From: a bacterium | Lineage (GTDB): Bacteria; Verrucomicrobiota; Kiritimatiellia; CAIKKV01; CAITUY01 | Length of the DNA: 64,000 nt | Direction of reading: 5' to 3' | NCBI GenBank assembly: GCA_037128595.1 | Contig: JBAXWB010000001.1 | Location: forward strand, 124,001-188,000 | In this document: positions 34,652 through 42,044 of the stretch, piece by piece | Position numbering within the stretch: position 1 is the stretch's first letter | How the letters are laid out: the number at the start of each line of letters is the position of its first letter | The notes under the pieces: model-generated | Told to the model about the DNA's origin: nothing | Databases searched by the model: none | The model's input: the letters and a program-made list of their open reading frames with translations, nothing else | Translations under genes and position numbers: made by a program

Positions 34652-35587
34652 TTACGGGTTCAAGTACAAAAGTTTCTGCCATGCGTTCTTCTCCGCCCGG
34701 TAGTGGCCGGCAAGCCGTGACAGTCGGGAGGGGTTCCGGCAAGCGCGGTCTGCGCCCATTGCGGTAAAGATTCCGGCCTCGCCGTAAAACTGACCGCCAA
34801 CAACCTTTTCCCAGGCGTTACGGTCGGGGAGTTCAACCCTCACCCAGGCATGAATAGATTTCCCCCCGCTATCCATCAGCAGGGCCACATTCAGAAGCTT
34901 CTTGGATAGGACCGCCCCCCAGAAGGCGAGCTGGTCCGGCTTGGGGAGGTTGTCGAACTCGACAACGGCGTAACGAAAGGCACATACTGCCGCGTCACAA
35001 CGGCGGGAGGTCTTGCCGTCGCCCAGGTCGTGAGCTATACCGTCGACGGGATTCGGGGCGATATGGGGGTAGGATGCCCTAGAACGGGTTTGAATCTCAT
35101 CCCGCCACTCTGATGCGGCTTTTACCGTTCGGCCGTAGGTATCCCCAAGGAAAAGCCATTCCTCGCCATCGTAGAGACCCAACACCGCCAGCGAATCGAG
35201 GTAGCCGGGTTCCCAGTCGATTGTAACGGGCGAGAGTGCCGTGATATCCTCGGCGGTCGTTCCGGCTCCGGCTTGAACCAATTTACGGAGTGTGGTCGGT
35301 CCGTCAATGAGCGGCTTGACGTGGGGGCGATAGGCGGGGGTGTAGGAGGTCAAGGGGGCGTTCGGTTTGAACTCCCGGCGGGCCTTCGTTACGGCGTCGC
35401 GGATCTCCTTATCCGACACCCGCCTGTCACCCGCCGGAATTGCCCCCCGTATGTCATCGTGAATCTGACCGTCTGACAACCCGGCGATTGTCCCCAGGTT
35501 CGCCACTCCAAGCAAAGCCCCGTGACAACCGGCGCCCGGGGCGGGTATCCGATTGAGCGCGTCTTGATATTTCAGGGTCATCTTCAT
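34652..35587 (-). CDS. Primase-polymerase-like replication protein
   Basis: 311 residues from ATG 35587 (GAAAGAAA upstream); an in-frame ATG at 35638 would overlap the upstream hairpin. The C-terminal half shows archaeo-eukaryotic primase traits: YAVVEFDNLP (acidic metal pair), then MDSGGKSIHAWVRV near 245, and CRNPSRLSRLAGHYR, equivalent to the conserved Arg/Leu-Gly segment of AEP primases. Presumably primes replication of the excised element with the ATPase encoded just upstream. Confidence 0.7.
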   Translation of the reverse strand: MKMTLKYQDALNRIPAPGAGCHGALLGVANLGTIAGLSDGQIHDDIRGAIPAGDRRVSDKEIRDAVTKARREFKPNAPLTSYTPAYRPHVKPLIDGPTTLRKLVQAGAGTTAEDITALSPVTIDWEPGYLDSLAVLGLYDGEEWLFLGDTYGRTVKAASEWRDEIQTRSRASYPHIAPNPVDGIAHDLGDGKTSRRCDAAVCAFRYAVVEFDNLPKPDQLAFWGAVLSKKLLNVALLMDSGGKSIHAWVRVELPDRNAWEKVVGGQFYGEAGIFTAMGADRACRNPSRLSRLAGHYRAEKNAWQKLLYLNP

Positions 35588-35636
35588 TGTCTTGTTTCTT
35601 TCAGCTGGTTCTATTGCCACCCGCCGCCGTCTAATC

Positions 35637-35670
35637 ACCCCACACCCCTATAAAGGGGGTGTGTGGGGTA
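35637..35670. terminator. Strong GC hairpin between the ATPase and primase genes
   Basis: ACCCCACACCCC pairs with GGGGTGTGTGGGGT around the loop TATAAA-G, with a two-base bulge. No T tract follows on the minus strand, so it may be an attenuator or mRNA-protecting structure rather than a full terminator. Confidence 0.5.
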
Positions 35671-35684
35671 AGATTGCCGGACGG

Positions 35685-37076
35685 TTATTTTTCCAATCTT
35701 TCCAATGTTGCCAGAGGGGCCTGGTAATTTTGGTAATTTTGGATTGCAAGGGGGGTCCCGATCATCTGCTTATTGCGCGTCCCCGCCGGTATCTTTTGAA
35801 GTGAACCGGTGCGGATTAGGCCGTCAATGCCTGCGACACCGTCCCGTCGGGATACCCCCATTTTCTTAATCTCGCCCTCAAGCTCTGCTAAGCTCCTGAC
35901 GGTCTTTGCAAGTTCAAGAACGGCGTCAGTATTAAACTCGACGGTTGCCTTGTTAACCTTGCCCCCCTTCTGATGCGCCTTCACTTCCGCTTGCCATGCC
36001 TCAACATCCAGCGGTCCAACGGCTGAATACGTCATGGTGTCAGGGTCAAGCCGGATTCGTAGAGGTTCGAGCTTCACGCCGTTGTTATGTTTTGCCGGTG
36101 CCCACACAATGTCAGGCGTTTGACTTTGATCGCAGGGAGCAAGATTCACCACTGAACGGCATACCGAAAACAGGGCTTTCGAGTCCTTGCCGAAATTGGC
36201 AGCATCAAAGCCGGTTGCCTGGGCAATGTTGCTTGCCCCAGTTCGGGCATGAGCCAGAACGACAATGCCGCATTTAGGATTCACCTCGCCGGCGAGCTTC
36301 CTTAAAATGGCGTTGGTCGCCCGGACATCTGGGTCGAAGCCGTCGCCTGTCAGGACATCGCCCCACGGATCGACCCACAAAACGTCAGGCTTGGAATGTG
36401 CCAACGTTTCCCGCCACTTGTTTATGTTCTCACGGTCGCCAAGGCTGATGAAAGAATCTCCCTCGCCTTCAAGCGTTGTCATGTGGATATTGTCAGCCAG
36501 TTGCCCCCGTTGTTCCGCCGTCAGGCCTCTTGTCATGCAAGCGGTGTCAATCTTCCAGCGGTGAATGTCGTTTTCTGAACCAACAAACAAATGCCGCATA
36601 GGGCCTTCACCCGTCGTCATTCCTAGGAACGGTATGCCCAGGACTTGATTACGGGCGATATTCAGCGCCAGCCGTGACTTCCCCAGCCCGCCTTGCCCGA
36701 ATAGCACTTGCACCTGACCGCAGGCGAAAAGGTCCCCCAGTATGTATTTTTTAGGGGGGACTACCACGTCCAGGACTTCGCCCCATGTCCGGACAGTGAA
36801 GCCGGTGTAAGGTGTTCCGGCTTCTGCCGCCCCCTCATTGGCATAGCTGACCAGGGAGGCAAGCGCCGCATTTACCGGCATGGCGCCGCAGCTTTCGCTA
36901 CTCGTGGTCTGCATCATCAGCGCCCGGAATTCGTCGGTGTCGGTATAGGCGGCGAGGTCGCCTTCGGAAGAGATCCCCCCACCGTCATCGAACGTCGAGG
37001 AATCGCCAGAAACACCGGCGCTCGATGGGATGGGGGAAATGGAAATTTGTTTTTGGCGATTCCATGGGGCAGTCAT
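35685..37076 (-). CDS. RepA-like AAA/RecA-fold ATPase
   Basis: 463 residues. Walker A GQGGLGKS (near 132) after LFACGQVQVLF, Walker B-like VLWVDPWGD (near 235), and a conserved IVVLAHART sensor segment match the RepA/DnaB-related hexameric helicase group (AAA_25). The C-terminal 100 residues contain a winged-helix-like part (SLAELEGEIKKMGVSRRDG). Expected to unwind or load at the element's origin, paired with the adjacent primase-like protein. Confidence 0.85.
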   Translation of the reverse strand: MTAPWNRQKQISISPIPSSAGVSGDSSTFDDGGGISSEGDLAAYTDTDEFRALMMQTTSSESCGAMPVNAALASLVSYANEGAAEAGTPYTGFTVRTWGEVLDVVVPPKKYILGDLFACGQVQVLFGQGGLGKSRLALNIARNQVLGIPFLGMTTGEGPMRHLFVGSENDIHRWKIDTACMTRGLTAEQRGQLADNIHMTTLEGEGDSFISLGDRENINKWRETLAHSKPDVLWVDPWGDVLTGDGFDPDVRATNAILRKLAGEVNPKCGIVVLAHARTGASNIAQATGFDAANFGKDSKALFSVCRSVVNLAPCDQSQTPDIVWAPAKHNNGVKLEPLRIRLDPDTMTYSAVGPLDVEAWQAEVKAHQKGGKVNKATVEFNTDAVLELAKTVRSLAELEGEIKKMGVSRRDGVAGIDGLIRTGSLQKIPAGTRNKQMIGTPLAIQNYQNYQAPLATLERLEK

Positions 37077-37078
37077 GA

Positions 37079-37288
37079 TTATTTGCCTTCTTTCCGGGCT
37101 TGTGACACCGCTGCGTCGTAGGTGGTTTGGCAGTAAGCGTAATGCTTGGCCGCATCGTGCAGCCGGGTCTGCGCCGACGTGCCGAAAACTGACTTGGAGG
37201 AGAAATGAACCGCAACGTCGTAAAGCTCATTCTTTGCCGCCGTCAGGTTGAAAAGCAAGTTGTGGAGGGTGTGGTCGGGTTTGCTCAT
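37079..37288 (-). CDS. Small unknown protein
   Basis: 69 residues, predicted helical. Its ATG overlaps the stop of the AlpA-like gene (TAATG), and it ends 2 bases before the ATPase start, so it belongs to the replication operon. No known motif. Confidence 0.55.
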   Translation of the reverse strand: MSKPDHTLHNLLFNLTAAKNELYDVAVHFSSKSVFGTSAQTRLHDAAKHYAYCQTTYDAAVSQARKEGK

Positions 37289-37578
37289 TACGCGGCCGCT
37301 CCTTCCCCGGCCATCGCCATCAGCTCTTGACGGCGGTACCGTATCGCCCCCCGCAGCTGGACCGGATGCAGTAGCCCGTCAGCGACAAGCCGCTTGATGG
37401 TATGCCGCGAACAACCCAGCAACCGCCCCGCTTCCGCTTGTTTCAACAAAAGGGCTTCATGCTGGGGGCCGGTATGTGCGGCGGGCGAGGGGATGACTTC
37501 CCGGACAATGGCAAGTTGTTCTCGCGGTGAAAGTGCCTCAAAAGTGAGGCGGGCAATTTCCATGCTTTGCTTAGACAT
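37288..37578 (-). CDS. AlpA/excisionase-like helix-turn-helix protein
   Basis: 96 residues. GGAAGG lies before the ATG. The C-terminal part is a MerR-superfamily excisionase-type HTH: LKQAEAGRLLGCSRHTIKRL, then the wing VQLRGAIRYRRQEL. Heads the likely operon with the small protein, ATPase, primase and terminase-like genes. In satellites such proteins serve as excision factor or as activator of the replication operon. Confidence 0.75.
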   Translation of the reverse strand: MSKQSMEIARLTFEALSPREQLAIVREVIPSPAAHTGPQHEALLLKQAEAGRLLGCSRHTIKRLVADGLLHPVQLRGAIRYRRQELMAMAGEGAAA

Positions 37579-37783
37579 TGGGCACCGCCTTCCGGTTGAA
37601 GGATGAAGGCTGGTGGATACTCGGGCAATGAAGCCCTTTGAGTTGCGGCCCGAAGGTCGTAGCAGCGTTGCCGCCGCCGTTGCTGTCGTGAGTTGGTTTC
37701 GTTGTCATGTCCCCAACGCTACGCCGGGAAACATGATGACGCCAAGGCGTTGACGGTGCAACGGCTAAGCTATTGCATAAGGT

Positions 37784-38632
37784 TTATAAAGAGGCTGTAG
37801 CCGTTCTGATTGTGGTTAAGGAAAACCCCTTTTTGCGAATAACTTTTGTTTCTGTTTTTGTCGCGAAACGCTCTTTAATCTTCGTTGTCTTCACATTGAA
37901 ATGATCAAATACGGCTTGCCTGATCTGCGTTTTAGTGCCTCCGGCATCGCGTTTAATTTGCTGATAGACTTCAATGATCTTTTGATGTTCCGCTTTCGCC
38001 TTATCGCCGGTAGATTTGCCGCCTTTTAATCTTGTGGCCGTTGCTTGCTTTCCATGCTTCGCATCCGATTGAAGAAGCGCCGCCATGTTCTCCGCCGCGT
38101 CTCTTGCCGCCCCTAACTCTGGAGCAACGGCCCTGATTTGCTGCGCGGTCTCCTCATCGCCATCTTCGGTCATCCTTACCGTCGCCGTTTCGGCTTTGCG
38201 TACCTGTTCGTATTCCTTCACAAGCTCACCTATTCCCAGGGAGTCGGCGGTAATGTGAGGATTAAGGCGCAACTGCATGACGGCTGCCCTTGCCGTATCA
38301 AGCCATGCCTGCCATTTAGGGTCAGAATCCGCAGCGTCGATCCTCAATGTCCGCATGAATGCGGCAGCGGCTTTAGGGTTGCCCCGGTGATTGTGATACC
38401 GCTCCCATGCCCAGGCGGTCGCGTGTTGCTTGATGTCCGGTAACTTGAGTTCATTCATTGGCTTGCGGCTGTAGGGCTCAATTCCGCCGGTTGCCCGTTT
38501 ACGTTCCAGCGCTTCCTTCATATCAACGGCGTTGTCGGTATCCTGTTTCGCAATGAGCGCCGCGCGTTTCTTTCCGGTCAACTTGCGGGGGTCCGGGAAG
38601 TGCTTTGTTTTAAGTGACGGAGTTTTTTTCAT
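37784..38632 (-). CDS. Unknown 282-residue protein
   Basis: GAAAGG before the ATG. Lys/Ala-rich and helical throughout. The C-terminal third (from about 215, HQKIIEVYQQIKRDAGGTKT and on) looks like a DNA-binding helix bundle. No enzyme motif is recognised. Separated by 205 bases from the AlpA-like gene; that gap holds no clear gene and could contain control sites. Confidence 0.55.
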   Translation of the reverse strand: MKKTPSLKTKHFPDPRKLTGKKRAALIAKQDTDNAVDMKEALERKRATGGIEPYSRKPMNELKLPDIKQHATAWAWERYHNHRGNPKAAAAFMRTLRIDAADSDPKWQAWLDTARAAVMQLRLNPHITADSLGIGELVKEYEQVRKAETATVRMTEDGDEETAQQIRAVAPELGAARDAAENMAALLQSDAKHGKQATATRLKGGKSTGDKAKAEHQKIIEVYQQIKRDAGGTKTQIRQAVFDHFNVKTTKIKERFATKTETKVIRKKGFSLTTIRTATASL

Positions 38633-38878
38633 CGGGGCCTTTCAAAATTTCGGCGTTATATAAAAATCAGGAATCAAAAATGGGGCGTATGGGGTTTTGA
38701 AAATATGACACACAGGGGCGGGGCACCCGCCCTTGGATGGTACCAAGCCGTTAGTGGGGGTGAGGTCGTGGTCCCTGTCCCGGCCCCCGCCCCCCGCCCC
38801 CCTGTTTAATTGTGCCGTCTGCATCATACTTTAATCTTAAAAAAACCGGCGGCCGACTATCGGACACCGGCGCCTTCA
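38633..38878. other. GC-run intergenic gap of the element
   Basis: 246 bases between two minus-strand genes. Contains C runs (CCCCCGCCCCCCGCCCCCC at about 38783) followed by a short A/T-rich part. Reading frames here are low complexity and lack ribosome sites, so no gene is called. A replication or regulatory site is possible but not shown. Confidence 0.4.
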
Positions 38879-39214
38879 TCATCTGGCTTCGATCAACTCC
38901 AACGGCTTGAAGTCTCCAATCTGCAAGCACTTCATAGCCTGGTGCGGGTCGCGCAAGAAGTGCGCGCGGGGTAGTAAGGCCTTGTCGCAATAGCATTTCA
39001 AAGCTGCGGCGAGTCCCGGCCTTACTTGGTCAACTCCGGCGCTGTCCTCGTCGGCCTCCGTGATGTCTGTCAGAATCCTGACGGCGTAATCCTCCATGGA
39101 TTCGTCATTCCAGGCGGCCGCGCATTTGAACCGCTCGTGGATAGTATACGGCATTTCAATGGTGAGTGTGACAGTCTTGTGAGATCCGCTCTTTTTTTGT
39201 ATGCTTTGTTTCAT
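38879..39214 (-). CDS. Ribbon-helix-helix-like small protein
   Basis: 111 residues with AAGGAAT before the ATG. The N-terminal VTLTIEMPYTIHERFKCAA followed by an ESMEDYAVRILTD helix fits a ribbon-helix-helix DNA-binding fold. The remainder is unassigned. Lies downstream of the integrase on the same strand and may regulate integration. A GC hairpin (39248-39279) separates it from the integrase gene. Confidence 0.5.
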   Translation of the reverse strand: MKQSIQKKSGSHKTVTLTIEMPYTIHERFKCAAAWNDESMEDYAVRILTDITEADEDSAGVDQVRPGLAAALKCYCDKALLPRAHFLRDPHQAMKCLQIGDFKPLELIEAR

Positions 39215-39325
39215 GGGTCGATATTCCTTATGCGTTTATTGACTCTAGGGGCCGCCGGTGTTTGCGCACTTGCGGCCCCGCTTTTACAATCCCCCAGCGG
39301 TCACCGCCGCCAGCGGGAAATCTGT

Positions 39326-40618
39326 TTATTCAAGTGTGAGATTCAATTTTCCCATTTCCAACTTCTTGGAGTCAGGGCTAACCTCGGTGTAATGCTCGGT
39401 AATGGCCGGCGAACCATGGCCCACCATCTTTTGAATGACGTGCTGAGGAATACCGCTTGCGGCTGCGGCGGTCACGAAACTATAGCGTAGCGAGTGAAAC
39501 CCCTTCACCACGGACCGGCGCTTGCGGTTGTCGCCTTCGGTCTTGTCGCGAGTGGTGGTAAACTTGCAATCATCCTCCAGGAATGCTTGAAACTTCTGCG
39601 AGGCGCTTGTCCTGTCATGCTTGAAAGCCGCCATTTCATCAGGGAATAGATATTCCCCTTTCGAGGTCATGCGGTAGTCTGCGAGGTATCGGGCCAATTC
39701 AGGGATGACGGGGATTTCTACCTTCTTATCACTTTTCTGTTTGGTCTTGGCTGTCTTGTGGGGGATAACGGTAATCACCCCGTTTTTGATATTCACCCAA
39801 CGCATAGTGACAACGTCAGACAATCGCAAGCCGGTGAACAGTCCCACGGCGATCATTACCCGCATAGTGGGGCTGGCCTTTTCCCACATAACATCAAGCT
39901 CCGCTTTCGTGAATGACTCCCGGCCCTCCGTGGCGAGTTCCTTTGTTACGCGCTTGCGCCAAGGGTTATCTATCAATGAGCCTTCGGTTTTTAGCGCATT
40001 CCAGACCGATCCAAGAAATACTTTATGCCCGTTTAATGTCCGGTTCGAGACGCCTACACCCTCGACATACCGCATATATTCCAATGACTTGGCATCATCT
40101 ACGTCATGAAGGTATGTGACTCCGTTTAGAGCTGCCCACGTTTCAAACCGTTTCCAGATGCCTTTATAAGAGGCTTCGGTGTTCTTGCTGGGGTGGCGCT
40201 TCTTGTCGGGCGCTACCTGCCAGGCTTTCCATGCATCGGCAACATTGATCTTTAATCCCTTAGCCGAAGCGATACGCTTGGCGGCGTCATTCAAGACTTC
40301 ATCCGGCTTGGGCATCATGCCGGCCAGCTTAATAATCAGCTTTTCAGCCTTTGACAGGAATTGCCCCGCCGTCTCGGTTGTCGTTGTGGCGTCCTTCGGT
40401 AGGGTGTCTATGGCTCTTGTAAGGTCGGACCAGCATTCATCCAGTGAAAGGGTTTTACGATCAGCCGCTATTTTTCTTTTAACAAATGCGTCCGCATCCT
40501 TTTTGACTTCGGTTTTCGTGGATACCCAGCACGCCTTGCCCCCGACCATGAAGCGGCCGTACCAGTAAGGACTGTTCGCTCTTTTAACTACGTTCGCTCT
40601 TTTAACTCTGTTCGCCAT
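39326..40618 (-). CDS. int: Tyrosine recombinase (integrase) of the element
   Basis: 430 residues from ATG 40618, preceded by a perfect GGAGG; the longer in-frame start at 40708 is not needed. The N-terminus holds a small arm-binding-like region (ANSPYWYGRFMVGGKACWVS), then a core-binding domain (about 130-240) and the catalytic domain. Catalytic residues: Arg in FTGLRLSDV, HSLRYSF (His-x2-Arg), GHGSPAITEHYTEVSP (His and nucleophile Tyr). It is directed away from the tRNA-Arg 3' end, 150 bases downstream of it. It should catalyse integration at this tRNA. Confidence 0.95.
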   Translation of the reverse strand: MANRVKRANVVKRANSPYWYGRFMVGGKACWVSTKTEVKKDADAFVKRKIAADRKTLSLDECWSDLTRAIDTLPKDATTTTETAGQFLSKAEKLIIKLAGMMPKPDEVLNDAAKRIASAKGLKINVADAWKAWQVAPDKKRHPSKNTEASYKGIWKRFETWAALNGVTYLHDVDDAKSLEYMRYVEGVGVSNRTLNGHKVFLGSVWNALKTEGSLIDNPWRKRVTKELATEGRESFTKAELDVMWEKASPTMRVMIAVGLFTGLRLSDVVTMRWVNIKNGVITVIPHKTAKTKQKSDKKVEIPVIPELARYLADYRMTSKGEYLFPDEMAAFKHDRTSASQKFQAFLEDDCKFTTTRDKTEGDNRKRRSVVKGFHSLRYSFVTAAAASGIPQHVIQKMVGHGSPAITEHYTEVSPDSKKLEMGKLNLTLE

Positions 40619-40686
40619 ATTAAACCTCCGTCTCTCAATGTGTCTGGCGGTATCATAAGGCTTAAAAAGGTATGGCGCAATGAAAA

Positions 40687-40707
40687 GTGGTAGCACTAGT
40701 GGTAGCA
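40687..40707 (+). repeat. Subterminal arm repeat, right
   Basis: Contains the direct repeat AGTGGTAGCA twice (40686-40695 and 40698-40707), a 12-base period equal to that at the left end. The 21 bases match 30769-30789 at 17 positions. Probably integrase arm-type sites. Confidence 0.55.
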
Positions 40708-40736
40708 ATCGGGGATTTCTTCGGGGAGTTCCGCGA

Positions 40737-40755
40737 GGGTTACTTGTTGTAACCC
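40737..40755. terminator. Seven-bp perfect hairpin beside the right attachment site
   Basis: GGGTTAC-TTGTT-GTAACCC, starting 12 bases from the tRNA 3' end. No T tract follows on the minus strand, so termination of the tRNA transcript is uncertain. It could also be a recombination protein site. Confidence 0.4.
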
Positions 40756-40767
40756 GTTGACCATGAA

Positions 40768-40844
40768 TGGCGCACCTGGCAGGGATCGAACCTGCAACCT
40801 TCTGATTCGTAGTCAGATGCTCTGTCCAATTGAGCTACAGGTGC
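40768..40844 (-). tRNA. tRNA-Arg, anticodon ACG
   Basis: 77 bases with all arms. Acceptor GCACCTG pairs with CAGGTGC, discriminator G, CCA encoded. The anticodon stem-loop is TCTGA-CTACGAA-TCAGA with ACG at its centre. The T stem GCAGG/CCTGC encloses TTCGATC. Its 3' 45 bases are the right attachment core (40768-40812), so the intact gene lies at the right end and only the 3' half is duplicated at the left. Confidence 0.95.
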
Positions 40845-40866
40845 GTCTTGGTTAATTGGGAGTGGG

Positions 40867-40895
40867 ACTATATGCATTCCCTCTTTTTATTGCAA
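40867..40895 (-). promoter_or_regulatory. Promoter of tRNA-Arg
   Basis: On the minus strand: TTGCAA (-35), exactly 17 bases, TATAGT (-10), placing the start about 16 bases before the tRNA. The remaining gap up to nadA holds only nadA's upstream A/T-rich region. Confidence 0.7.
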
Positions 40896-41021
40896 CCCCC
40901 TAAATAGGGTTATTGGTTAATCGTTATTTTGTGATAGGGGCAAAGCCAAAGAGCCAATATCGAATAACCATTAACTTTTCTTTATTTTCCTGATAATATT
41001 TAAATTTTTCAGGAGTATAAC

Positions 41022-42044
41022 ATGACAAGCAACCAAGATGAAATTGAGTCGATCCGGAAGGAGTGGGGGGCGCGCCTGTTGATTTTAGGGCACCATTATC
41101 AGAGTCCGGCCGTGCTTTCCCATGCCGATGTGATCGGGGATTCCTTGGAATTAGCGCGGAAGGCGGCCGCCAGTCAGGCGGAGCGGATTGTGTTTTGCGG
41201 GGTCCATTTTATGGCGGAGTCGGCTGATATCCTGACGGCTCCGGCACAACGTGTCTATATGCCCGAGCCGGCGGCGGGTTGTCCCATGGCCGCTATGGCG
41301 GATGAGGGACAGGTGGAGAAGGCCTGGGCGTTTTTGCAACAACAGGGGGACGCCTGGCTGCCAGTGGTGTATGTGAACAGTACCGCCCGTATCAAGGCGT
41401 TTTGCGGGAAGGCCGGGGGGAGCGCCTGCACCTCCAGCAATGCGGCAAAGGTGTTTCAATGGGCGTTAAGCCAGGGTAAGAAGATTTTCTTTTTGCCGGA
41501 TATCCATCTAGGACTGAATAGCGCCCATGACCTGGGAATTCCTGATGAGGAAACCGCCATCTATGATTATCAGAAACCGAATGGCGGGTTGACTCCTGAA
41601 GCGTTGCGTAACGTCAGGGTCCTGGTCTGGGGCGGGTATTGTCCGATCCATGTGAACTTCACGGTGGAAGATGTGAAGCTGATGCGGGCGAATTTCCCGG
41701 AGGCGAAGATCATAGTCCATCCTGAGTCGCCCAAGGAGATTGTCCGGATGGTGGACGCCCATGGTTCGACCGCCCAGATCATCAAATATGTCCAGGCTGC
41801 GCCCGCCGGTGCCACGATTGTGATCGGGACGGAGTCGCAGTTGGTCAAGCGGCTCGCGGAGGAGTACAAGGGGCGGCTGACGATCCGGATGTTGAAGGGG
41901 TCATTTTGCCCGAACATGGCCAAGACCAATGAACAGAATTTGTTGCGAGTGATGAAGGACTGGCCGGAGCGCAACGCGGTTAAAGTCCAGGCCCAGTTGA
42001 TTCCTGACGCGCGGCTTTGCCTGGAGCGAATGCTGGCGCTGTGA
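41022..42044 (+). CDS. nadA: Quinolinate synthase
   Basis: 340 residues, AGGAG before the ATG. NadA condenses iminoaspartate with dihydroxyacetone phosphate to make quinolinate for NAD synthesis, using a [4Fe-4S] cluster. The three expected cluster cysteines are seen in AGCPMAAM, GGYCPIHVN and GSFCPNMAK. The N-terminal LGHHYQSPAV is typical. Its stop overlaps the uvrB start (GTGA). First chromosomal gene right of the inserted element. Confidence 0.95.
   Translation: MTSNQDEIESIRKEWGARLLILGHHYQSPAVLSHADVIGDSLELARKAAASQAERIVFCGVHFMAESADILTAPAQRVYMPEPAAGCPMAAMADEGQVEKAWAFLQQQGDAWLPVVYVNSTARIKAFCGKAGGSACTSSNAAKVFQWALSQGKKIFFLPDIHLGLNSAHDLGIPDEETAIYDYQKPNGGLTPEALRNVRVLVWGGYCPIHVNFTVEDVKLMRANFPEAKIIVHPESPKEIVRMVDAHGSTAQIIKYVQAAPAGATIVIGTESQLVKRLAEEYKGRLTIRMLKGSFCPNMAKTNEQNLLRVMKDWPERNAVKVQAQLIPDARLCLERMLAL

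Larger units (their letters stand above)
30653..40812. mobile_element. Integrative element in tRNA-Arg(ACG), phage-satellite-like
   Basis: A 45-bp perfect direct repeat bounds the element (30653-30697 and 40768-40812), giving a unit of 10,115 bp. Inside, on the minus strand, are integrase, a ribbon-helix-helix-like protein, an unknown protein, an AlpA-like HTH protein, a small protein, RepA-like ATPase, primase-like protein, small-terminase-like protein and a 407-residue unknown. Five small genes lie near the left end. No head, tail, portal or large-terminase genes are recognised. This gene order is that of phage-inducible satellites. A replicating integrative plasmid is the alternative. Confidence 0.85.

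Noticed and set aside
35637-35670. Classical terminator after the RepA-like gene
   Set aside because: The stem is strong but has no following T tract on the coding strand, so it is listed only as a hairpin of uncertain role.
38751-38996. 81-residue minus-strand frame with Gly/Pro-rich tail
   Set aside because: Overlaps the ribbon-helix-helix-like gene out of frame, is low complexity and has no ribosome site.
40890-41000. Another hexamer hairpin before nadA (GGTTAATCGTTAT ... GAATAACCATTAAC)
   Set aside because: The arms match poorly and lack the NNAATC period of the two real copies.
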